In this document: in pieces, positions 50,457 to 58,155 of the stretch
Layout of the letters: each line of letters begins with the position of its first letter
How positions within the stretch are numbered: the stretch's first letter is position 1
Origin: Lysobacteraceae bacterium
GTDB lineage: Bacteria > Pseudomonadota > Gammaproteobacteria > Xanthomonadales > Xanthomonadaceae
DNA: 64,000 bases
Reading direction: 5' to 3'
Assembly: GCA_003241895.1 (NCBI GenBank)
Contig: QBLY01000001.1
Location: 186,001-250,000, forward strand
Made by a program: the position numbers and the translations under genes
The notes under the pieces: generated by a model
What the model was told of the DNA's origin: nothing
Database searches by the model: none
The model's input: only the letters and a program-made list of their open reading frames with translations

Positions 50457-52046
50457 TCAGGACAGCAGCATGCCTCGCAGCATGTAGAAGGACAATGCCG
50501 CCAGCAGCGCCGACGCCGGCACCGTGATGATCCAGGTGGCGATGATGCGCAGCACCAGCGAGCGCTTCACCAGCTCCTTGCGGTGCTGCTTGCGCAGGCG
50601 CTTGCGATCTGACTTCACCAGGTAGCCAGGGCCCTGGCGCTGCTTGAAGTCCTGCTTGAGCCTGGCCAGCATCAGGCCGCGCTCCTGGATGGTCGCGGCG
50701 CTGAAGCGCGCCATGAATTCGTCCAGCGCCGCCTGGTTTCCCTCGGGGTGGTGCGACTTGATTTCCTCGACGATGCGGCTGTAGTTGGTCTTGAGGTATT
50801 CGCGCAGGAAGCCCACGCCGAACACCGCGCCCACCGCCACGTGCGTGGTGCTGACCGGCAGCCCCAGCTGGCTGGCCAGGATCACCGTCAGGGTGGCGGC
50901 CATGGCGATGCAGTAGGCGCGCATCGGGTCGAGTTCGGTGATTTCGCTGCCGACGGTGCGGATGACGCGCGGCCCGAAAAGCGCCAGTCCCACCACGATG
51001 CCCATTGCGCCCAACCCCATCACCCAGAACGGGATCGGTGCCTTCTCTGACACCACGGTGTTCGAAACCACGTCGACGATGGCCGCCAGTGGCCCGATGG
51101 CGTTGGCGACATCGTTCGATCCGTGCGCGAAGCTCAGCATCGCCGCCGCGAAGATCAGCGGCAGGCCAAACAGCCGGTTGATGCCGGCCTTGCTGTTCTC
51201 CATTTCGCCGGTGCGCCGCACGATGGCCGTCCGCGCCCCGAAGTACACCACCACCGCCACGCCCAGCCCGGCCAGCACCGCCACGCCGAAGCCCACCGGC
51301 ACCAGCTTGTTGAGGCCCTTGAGCAGCAGGTAGGTGGCGAATGCCCACGCCATCAGCGCCACCAGCGCCGGGACGCGTGAATGCGCCGCAGCCACCATGT
51401 CCGGGCGGTAGGTAATGGTGCGCTTGATCAGGTACAGGAAACCGGCGGCGATGCTGGCGCCCATCAGCGGAGATGCCAGCCAGCTCAGGGCGATGCCCGT
51501 CATGACGTCCCAGTTCACCACCGCCAGCCCGCTGGCCGCGATGCCGGCGCCCATCACGCCACCGACGATGGAGTGCGTGGTGGAGATGGGCGCGCCCACC
51601 GCGCTGGCCAGGTTGAGCCACAGGGCCGCCGCCAAAAGCGCCGCCATCATTGCCCAGACAAAGGTCTGGCTGTCGGAGATCAGGTCGGGGTTGATGATGC
51701 CGCTGCGAATGGTGCCCACCACGTCGCCGCCGGCGATCACCGCACCCGCCGCCTCGAAGATGCCCGCGATGACCAGTGCCCCGCCCAGCGAAAGCACCTT
51801 GGATCCCACCGCAGGACCGACGTTGTTGGCGACGTCATTGGCGCCGATGTTCATCGCCATGTAGGCGCCGAACACCGCCGCCACCACCAGCACCGGGCTG
51901 GCCTGCCCTTCCCGGAACCACACCACGTAGGCGATGGTGCCCAGGATGAACAGCAGTCCGAGCCCCAACCGCGTCAGGGTACCAAGCCAACCACCGGAGG
52001 TTTCGGGCTTGGACTTGGCGGGTGTCGCGGCGGCGTCTTGGGGCAT
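50457..52046 (-). CDS. Inorganic phosphate transporter (PiT family)
   Basis: MNIGANDVANNVGPAVGS; HGSNDVANAIGPLAA; C-terminal TM. Confidence 0.93.
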   Translation of the reverse strand: MPQDAAATPAKSKPETSGGWLGTLTRLGLGLLFILGTIAYVVWFREGQASPVLVVAAVFGAYMAMNIGANDVANNVGPAVGSKVLSLGGALVIAGIFEAAGAVIAGGDVVGTIRSGIINPDLISDSQTFVWAMMAALLAAALWLNLASAVGAPISTTHSIVGGVMGAGIAASGLAVVNWDVMTGIALSWLASPLMGASIAAGFLYLIKRTITYRPDMVAAAHSRVPALVALMAWAFATYLLLKGLNKLVPVGFGVAVLAGLGVAVVVYFGARTAIVRRTGEMENSKAGINRLFGLPLIFAAAMLSFAHGSNDVANAIGPLAAIVDVVSNTVVSEKAPIPFWVMGLGAMGIVVGLALFGPRVIRTVGSEITELDPMRAYCIAMAATLTVILASQLGLPVSTTHVAVGAVFGVGFLREYLKTNYSRIVEEIKSHHPEGNQAALDEFMARFSAATIQERGLMLARLKQDFKQRQGPGYLVKSDRKRLRKQHRKELVKRSLVLRIIATWIITVPASALLAALSFYMLRGMLLS

Positions 52047-52204
52047 GGCGGAGTCACTCCGGATCTGGACTGGACTGGCACCGGGGCGCCGACGATGCCC
52101 GGGTCGGGCGGCCGCTATTTTACCGATTCATGACAGGTGTGAGTTAGTTCGGTGACGGCGGGTGGCCGCCACCCGATCATGGCGGTACTGCACCAACTGG
52201 GCTC

Positions 52205-52490
52205 GGCCCGGCCCTTCTGGGCCTGGGTGGGCTTCGCGTGCTTCGTCTGGCCGCACCGCCCGACAGCCATGCCGGACGGCTGGGTGGCGACGAGTTCGCG
52301 GTGGCCATGGCCCTGCACCTTCGTGAAGCCTAGGCGGTGGCGGAGCATTTACGCACGACGGTGGAAGCCATCGAATTCCCAGCCATCCCGGCCTGCGCTG
52401 TTCAATCAGCCTGGGCCTGGCGGTTCCTCCGGACGCTGGCCGGAACCAGACCGTGTCACGCGACCCGGTGCAGCCGCCCGCCGCCTGAGC
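52205..52490 (+). pseudogene. Decayed GGDEF (diguanylate cyclase) domain remnant
   Basis: Conceptual AGRLGGDEFAVAMALHLREA*AVAEHLRTTVEAIEFP then frame change to LRCSISLGLAVPPDAGRNQTVS; GGDEF codons at 52283-52297. Confidence 0.7.
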
Positions 52491-52671
52491 CCCGGTCCGG
52501 GCCATTGCCCGATTGCCCCGACGCGCCGCAGGGCGCACTTGTGCGCGGTAGCGCACCGACGCTGCGCAGGCCAACGCGCAACCTGTGATCGGCCGGGTGC
52601 AGACCATTGGCCTGAGTACAGGCAACACACGCAGGCCCTGCGCCGAGCTCCACCCATTTGAAGGAATCCCC

Positions 52672-53001
52672 ATGAATCGCACTGTCCTGATGCTTTCCCT
52701 GCTTGCCACCCTTGGCCTGACGGCCTGTGAGCAGGAGCCGACCGTTGTAACCGTTCCAGCCACCACCACCCCCGGCCCGGCCGGCCCGGCCGGCGCCACC
52801 GGCGCTACCGGCAGCACCGGGAGCACCGGCGAGCAAGGCAACACCGGCAACACCGGCTATACCGGCGCCACCGGCGCCACGGGTGACCAGGGCTACACCG
52901 GCGACACCGGCGCTACCGGCGAGCAGGGTGAACAGGGCAACCAGGGCAACCAGGGCAACCAGGGCGAAGACGGCGACGAGAAGCCGGCGTCCGAGAGCTG
53001 A
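52672..53001 (+). CDS. Collagen-like repeat lipoprotein
   Basis: Lipobox LGLTAC; 23 contiguous G-X-Y triplets (52774-52980). Confidence 0.88.
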   Translation: MNRTVLMLSLLATLGLTACEQEPTVVTVPATTTPGPAGPAGATGATGSTGSTGEQGNTGNTGYTGATGATGDQGYTGDTGATGEQGEQGNQGNQGNQGEDGDEKPASES

Positions 53002-53101
53002 AACCCGGCGTCCCGGCGGGCCCCTGCCCGCCGCGACGCCAGGCCAGGCCCAAGGAAAGTCTGTTTGCAGCGGCGCGGCCAGATGGCCGCCCCGCTTCCA
53101 G

Positions 53102-53129
53102 CACGGGCCGCGCGATGGCGCGGCCCGTG
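53102..53129. other. Perfect 12-bp inverted repeat hairpin between small genes
   Basis: CACGGGCCGCGCgatgGCGCGGCCCGTG. Confidence 0.8.
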
Positions 53130-53154
53130 TCGGTTCGACCCAAGGAAAACCCCG

Positions 53155-53328
53155 ATGTGCACCCTGTGCCTGAGCGACATGGGCGAACTGCGGGATGATT
53201 GGCTGCGCGAACCGCGTCCACTCCCGCCACTCGCGGCAACACCGCGCCTTGCGGACACCGCAACCAGCGGGGTCGCGGCCGCATCCGGCCCCGTCGAATT
53301 CATAGCTGAGCTCGAGGCGGCCGCATGA
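53155..53328 (+). CDS. Small hypothetical protein with N-terminal CxxC (57 aa)
   Basis: MCTLCLSDMGELRDDWLREPRPLPPLAATPRLADTATSGVAAASGPVEFIAELEAAA. Confidence 0.55.
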   Translation: MCTLCLSDMGELRDDWLREPRPLPPLAATPRLADTATSGVAAASGPVEFIAELEAAA

Positions 53329-53492
53329 GTGGGCACGGCGAGCCGACCCCGGGCCGCATCTCGGCGCTGTTGCGCGAACCGATGACCTGGGTTGCGCTGG
53401 CGGCGCTGATCCTGATTGTCGCGGCCACCGCAGGGCTGGCGGTGGAACTTTATGCCAGCACGTCCGTGCCGATGACGATGAACTCGCGCTAG
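53325..53492 (+). CDS. Small single-TM hypothetical protein (55 aa), ATGA overlap with the preceding gene
   Basis: MSGHGEPTPGRISALLREPMTWVALAALILIVAATAGLAVELYASTSVPMTMNSR; not in the ORF track because under 60 aa. Confidence 0.6.
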   Translation: MSGHGEPTPGRISALLREPMTWVALAALILIVAATAGLAVELYASTSVPMTMNSR

Positions 53493-53501
53493 CGCGCGGT
53501 G

Positions 53502-53768
53502 TCACCGCAGCTGGCTGTCCTTGCTGCCACGACGGTTGTAGCCGCCGGCCACGCCCGCTTCGGCGTCATGCACCTGCTGGCAAGCCACGCAAAGCCGCAC
53601 GCCCGGCAGCGCCTTGCGGCGACCCTCGGGAATCTTCGCGTCGCACTCCTCGCAGCGCTTGAGGCTGGCGCCTTTGGGCAACTGGTTGCGCACGCGCTCG
53701 ATGCCGTCCTTGATGGTGGCGTCTATCTGGTCCTGTACCGCGCCGTCTCCGGCCCAACCGGTCGCCAT
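53502..53768 (-). CDS. DksA/TraR family C4-type zinc finger protein (short form)
   Basis: LKRCEECDAKIPEGRRKALPGVRLCVACQQ. Confidence 0.92.
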   Translation of the reverse strand: MATGWAGDGAVQDQIDATIKDGIERVRNQLPKGASLKRCEECDAKIPEGRRKALPGVRLCVACQQVHDAEAGVAGGYNRRGSKDSQLR

Positions 53769-54103
53769 GGCCCGCCTCGCGAACTATTTGTCCTTTACCC
53801 AATATGGGGCTTCGCCGCTGGCTTCCCAAGCAGATGCCGCGCCCAGCCTGTGGGCGGCGGCGACGTGAGCAATGGCGTGGGCCACGTGCCGTCCAAGACC
53901 GCCGCCGGGCGAATCGTCTGCAACAGGCTGGGCACGCCCCGCACCACGGTCTGCGCCAGCGGCTACGCGGGCATCAACGGGCCCGCGGTGAACCTGTGAG
54001 GGCCGGTTTCTCCGCCCAAGCCACTGATCTGGCGAGAAAACCGGGCGCCCGGCCCGGTAATGTGGGACACTGCACGACCAATTCCCTTACCCAGGCCCCA
54101 GCC

Positions 54104-54157
54104 ATGAAGAAGAAAGCCCGCAACCGCCGCCGCGCCGCCCGCCTCAAGGGCCGCTGA
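54104..54157 (+). CDS. Candidate 17-aa highly basic micro-ORF
   Basis: MKKKARNRRRAARLKGR; terminator begins 28 nt after the stop. Confidence 0.35.
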   Translation: MKKKARNRRRAARLKGR

Positions 54158-54184
54158 GCCGCCGCAGCCTCGCGCTGCAGGAAG

Positions 54185-54231
54185 GGCCAGTGCCGCACCG
54201 CGATACGTCGCGGTGGGGCCCTGGCCTTTTT
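54185..54231 (+). terminator. Strong Rho-independent terminator
   Basis: GGCCAGTGCCGCACCGCGatacgtCGCGGTGGGGCCCTGGCC + TTTTT; 16 of 18 pairs. Confidence 0.85.
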
Positions 54232-54249
54232 CTTTGCCCGCGACGTGCC

Positions 54250-55386
54250 CTACTGCGGCTCCACCCGCGGCGTGTCGTTCATTTCGTGGCGGAGGCGGCT
54301 GATGCGTTCGTAGACGACGCGACGGATGCGGTTGGTGACACCCAGCGGCCGATGTTCGGGCAGCGAATGCCAGGGCGTGAACGAGAGGTTCTCGCAGAAC
54401 ACATGCCGGGCCTTCGTGTCGAACGCCTGCTTGGGGATATGGATCGTCGCCACCGGGATGAACGGCGCCTGCTCCGCGTCCCACTCGGTCATCGAGTCCT
54501 CTACCGACATGTCGTCGGACGTGCGCGGCTGCACCAGCAGCTCCATGCAGAAGTCACCGGACTTGAGCGTCCTGCGCATTGCCGCACGCAGGAAACCGGG
54601 GCCGGGATTGCCGGGCATGCGCACCGGCTTGGCAACGCAGGGGCGGATGGAATATTTCACCGCCTGCCGCTTGGGCCCGGTGCCAAGCGCGTAGGGCACC
54701 ATCGTGAAGTACTGCCCGTGCAGCGGGTTTGACATCGGGTTGCGTGTGGTCAGGTAAGCAATCATCGAGCCACGCAGGCCCAGCGCCAGCGGGATGCCCA
54801 GCTTGCCCAGCAGCCCTTCGCCGCTGGCCGCCTTCACCAGGTCCAGGTAGCGATCGGGATCGTTGGCGAAGAACACCGGGTGGTTGATGAAGATGAAGTC
54901 CTGCGTGCCTGCATCAGCTTCGTCGGCCAACAGCTTCTTGCCCGGCACGCCCATTACCTTGAGCGCCAGGCCGCGCGCGTCGGGCTTGGCGTCGGAACGG
55001 TCCGGGTCGCTGTCGCCGTTGGAAAACCGCATCCAGGCCGAGTAGTGCTTGCCGGGGACGAAGATGCCCTTGGCCAGCGCGGGCGGCAGCTTGTCGAGCA
55101 CCCGCAGCTCGGCGCGCACGCAGCCGTGGGCCTTGGGATGGGCGTCGCGGCGGGCGCTGCCGGGGGCGTAGCGGCGACGGATCTGCGCATCGATCGCGGC
55201 GGCGATGGCGTCGGTGGCCGCCACTTCATCCGGGTGCAGGGATTCGCCCAGCAGGTGGTCGATGGCCGGTTGCGCAGTGCGGGGCTTGGACATGTCGACC
55301 TCGGTAGTGGCGGGTGCGTGCACGCAGGACGTGACGGGCAGCAGCGCGATGGCGAGCATCGCGCTGGAAACCAGGTTTCTGACCAT
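54250..55386 (-). CDS. Catalase family (catalase-like haem) lipoprotein
   Basis: Lipobox PVTSC; KAHGCVRAELRVLDKLPPALAKGIFVPGKHYSAWMRFSNGD...RGLALKVMG. Confidence 0.8.
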   Translation of the reverse strand: MVRNLVSSAMLAIALLPVTSCVHAPATTEVDMSKPRTAQPAIDHLLGESLHPDEVAATDAIAAAIDAQIRRRYAPGSARRDAHPKAHGCVRAELRVLDKLPPALAKGIFVPGKHYSAWMRFSNGDSDPDRSDAKPDARGLALKVMGVPGKKLLADEADAGTQDFIFINHPVFFANDPDRYLDLVKAASGEGLLGKLGIPLALGLRGSMIAYLTTRNPMSNPLHGQYFTMVPYALGTGPKRQAVKYSIRPCVAKPVRMPGNPGPGFLRAAMRRTLKSGDFCMELLVQPRTSDDMSVEDSMTEWDAEQAPFIPVATIHIPKQAFDTKARHVFCENLSFTPWHSLPEHRPLGVTNRIRRVVYERISRLRHEMNDTPRVEPQ

Positions 55387-55494
55387 GCGCTTGGATTTCC
55401 GCGGGGAATCCCACGGTAGGCGCACCGACTGCGCGGGTATGTTCGACAGGACACATTAGCGGCCAACCGGGCGCTGGCGCCCGGGTTCGTGCCG

Positions 55495-56115
55495 CTACTG
55501 CGGGGTGTCGCCCACGATCACGTAGCCGGTGATCGGCGGGGCGTCCTTGGGCCGGAACTGGCCGTCGCCGCCGGTCTCGAAATCAACGCGGTACTGGTCG
55601 CCGACGCGCGTCACCGTGAAGCGGCCGCTGCCGCTGGGGTACATATTCCGGCCAACGGCGGGATCGGTCTCCACGGCCAGCAGCACCTGGCCATGCCCGA
55701 CGACGGTGCGGTGCTCGGGCTCGCTGAGCATGCCGGCCACGTATTCGCCCACCGGATCGCCACCCTTTGCGACGTTGAGGTCCACCTTGGCATACCGGTC
55801 GTTGGCGTCGTTGTACGTTTCCAGCGTGAGCAGCTCGATGTCCGGTGCGTCAGCAACCGGGTTGCGGAACACGCCGCCATTGTCGGTGCTGAATTCGAAC
55901 ACCTCGCCGTCCACCTCGATGCGGGCGCTGTTGCGGCCGCTGTCGGCGGGACTCGGGTCGGCGGCTTCCTCGGCTTCCTCGGCGGCCTGCGCCATGCCGG
56001 ACTGGGCCGCTTCGATTTCGGACTGTGCCGAGGGCGCGGCACCGCAGCCGGCCAACACGACAAGGCCGATCGCGACGCAAAGCAGGCGTGGACAGGTGGA
56101 AAGGCTTCGGCTCAT
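55495..56115 (-). CDS. Hypothetical lipoprotein
   Basis: Signal with lipobox VVLAGC; no family recognised. Confidence 0.65.
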   Translation of the reverse strand: MSRSLSTCPRLLCVAIGLVVLAGCGAAPSAQSEIEAAQSGMAQAAEEAEEAADPSPADSGRNSARIEVDGEVFEFSTDNGGVFRNPVADAPDIELLTLETYNDANDRYAKVDLNVAKGGDPVGEYVAGMLSEPEHRTVVGHGQVLLAVETDPAVGRNMYPSGSGRFTVTRVGDQYRVDFETGGDGQFRPKDAPPITGYVIVGDTPQ

Positions 56116-56252
56116 GGATGGATCCTTACTGGCGGAAACCCTTGTTTACGCGATGCCGTGCCCACGGCGGACATCGCCCCGCACCGTCGGGACCCGTTCA
56201 CCCGTTCAGGCGCGAGTCCCTTCGGGGCCGACCGCATGGGCCATCATGGGCC

Positions 56253-57188
56253 ATGCCGACCAACAGCCCCACCCTGCCCCGGTCCCGCTGGCAGCGCCGG
56301 CGCGAACGCCTCGCACGCCTCAGCCAGCGGCTGCAGGACAGCCTGCCGGCCGCGCTGCTGCGCCGCTTCATCGACAACGACCTGCTGGCGCATTCGGCCG
56401 CGCTGTCGTTCTACGCGCTTGTTTCGCTGGCACCACTGCTGCTGCTGGTGCTGTGGCTGACCGCGTCCCTCTACCCGTCCGCGAGGGAAGCCCTGCTGAT
56501 GCAGATCGGCGCACTCGCCGGAACAGATGCCCGGGAGGTGGCGAACACGGTGATAGAAAGCGCCAGAGACCGTCCCGACCTGGGCTCCCTGGCCGGGCTG
56601 TGGAGCACGCTGCTCCTGTTCGTCGGCGCCACGGCGGTATTTGCCCAGCTGCAGTCCACGCTCAACCGGGTGTTTGCCACCGATGCGGATGAGCTGACGG
56701 GCGGCGTGCTGGGATGGCTGCGCAAGCGGGTGTTTTCCTTCGGCGTGGTGTTCGCGCTGGGCTTCCTGCTGCTGGTGTCGATGCTGCTGACCACGGCCAT
56801 ACAGATGCTGTTCGCCAACCTGCCTTCCCTGATACCGGCAGTAGGCAACGTGATCACGCTGGTCCTGTACATGGTGGCGTTCGCCCTGCTCTACCGCTTC
56901 GTGCCCGACCGCCTTGTGCGCTGGCGACAGGCCCTGTTCGGCGGCGCCCTCACCGCGGCCATGTTCGTGGCCGGCCGCTGGGCAATCGGGCTGTACCTGG
57001 CCTACGCCGCGCCCGGCAGCGCCTACGGCGCGTTCGGCACGCTGGTGCTGCTGCTGGTGTGGATCTACTACGCCGCCCTGGTGTTCTTCGTGGGGGCGTT
57101 GATCACGGCCGTCATCGACGAGCGCAAGCCGCAGCCGGCTTGCGCGCCGGACGACGGGCTCACGCCTGACCCGCCCGCCAAGCCCTGA
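56253..57188 (+). CDS. YihY/virulence factor BrkB family membrane protein
   Basis: FIDNDLLAHSAALSFYALVSLAPLLLLVLWL; GGALTAAMFVAGRWAIGLYLAYAAPGSAYGAFGTLVLLLVWIYYAALVFFVGA. Confidence 0.93.
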   Translation: MPTNSPTLPRSRWQRRRERLARLSQRLQDSLPAALLRRFIDNDLLAHSAALSFYALVSLAPLLLLVLWLTASLYPSAREALLMQIGALAGTDAREVANTVIESARDRPDLGSLAGLWSTLLLFVGATAVFAQLQSTLNRVFATDADELTGGVLGWLRKRVFSFGVVFALGFLLLVSMLLTTAIQMLFANLPSLIPAVGNVITLVLYMVAFALLYRFVPDRLVRWRQALFGGALTAAMFVAGRWAIGLYLAYAAPGSAYGAFGTLVLLLVWIYYAALVFFVGALITAVIDERKPQPACAPDDGLTPDPPAKP

Positions 57189-57213
57189 GCAGCTCCGATC
57201 GCTCCAGGCGCGC

Positions 57214-58143
57214 CTAGTCCTGGCCCGTGGCCGACAGCGCGAAGTCCAATGCGCCGCGAACCGCCGCCACCTGCGCCGCATTGCACTGCGCGGGCGTTGC
57301 CTGCGGGCTGTCGGGGTAGACCTCGGTGGTGCTGCAAAAACGCGCGCCGGTAACGCCAGCGCACAGCCCCAAATCCCGAACCGGGTAGTTGATGACGCCG
57401 CGCTGCACCACGTGCTCGCCGATGATCTGGCCCTGTGCGTCGGCCGGCGCGATGTGCGTGACCTTCGCCACCGAGGCGATGATCGCGGCCTGGAACGCCG
57501 GCTGCGGATCTTCGCTGTCGCCAACCGTATAAAAGCCGTCGGGGATCTCGCCCGGCACAAAGACGTCGCCGTCGCGAGCGGCCTTGGCTGGCCGGAACTC
57601 GGATTCATCCGTGTCGGTGGTTTCGTGCAGGTCGATGTGCAGCAGGAAGCGAGCGTCCAGGGACGCCACCAGCCGCGTCAGCGCAGCCGACTCCTCGGCC
57701 TCACCGCCATCGCGGAACTGGCGGTTGGGGTCCACCGCATCGCCGTTCCAGCGCTGGATGCGTTCGTAACCCCACGGGCTGACGCAGGGCGCCACCAGCA
57801 GGTTGCAGCGACCGGCGTAGTCGCCTGCGTGGTGGTCCAGGAACTGCAGCGCACCCTGCACGCCGCTGGTTTCATAGCCGTGCACGCCGCCAGTGACCAG
57901 CACGCAGGGCAGCGCGGGATCCCAGCCGCCGGACTTGAGCGCGAACAGCGGGTACTCGTCGGCACCGTAGGAAATCCGACCGTAGGCGATCACGTCGAAG
58001 CGTGCGCGCAGCGCCTCCACGGCTTTCAACACGTCGTCGCCATAGCTGCGCTGCACGGCCTGCCGCGCTCGCCATTGGGCCACTTCCGCGGGGCCCCAAG
58101 GCTGGCCGGGTGTGCCGATCGGATACGGATGGACCTGGGTCAT
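57214..58143 (-). CDS. M14 family metallocarboxypeptidase / succinylglutamate desuccinylase-like
   Basis: VLVTGGVHGYETSGVQGALQFL; NLLVAPCVSPWGYERIQRWNGDAVDPNRQF; HIDLHETTDTDE. Confidence 0.9.
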   Translation of the reverse strand: MTQVHPYPIGTPGQPWGPAEVAQWRARQAVQRSYGDDVLKAVEALRARFDVIAYGRISYGADEYPLFALKSGGWDPALPCVLVTGGVHGYETSGVQGALQFLDHHAGDYAGRCNLLVAPCVSPWGYERIQRWNGDAVDPNRQFRDGGEAEESAALTRLVASLDARFLLHIDLHETTDTDESEFRPAKAARDGDVFVPGEIPDGFYTVGDSEDPQPAFQAAIIASVAKVTHIAPADAQGQIIGEHVVQRGVINYPVRDLGLCAGVTGARFCSTTEVYPDSPQATPAQCNAAQVAAVRGALDFALSATGQD

Positions 58144-58155
58144 CGGTACGCCTCC

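Noticed and set aside
52774-52980. Non-coding tandem array
   Set aside because: 9-bp periodicity is explained by G-X-Y codons in an ORF with a lipoprotein signal.
53804-53999. Possible remnant of an HNH-type protein (TTVCASGYAGINGP)
   Set aside because: Only a short stretch resembles a TVCVSGYT-like motif; no start, no catalytic HNH visible.
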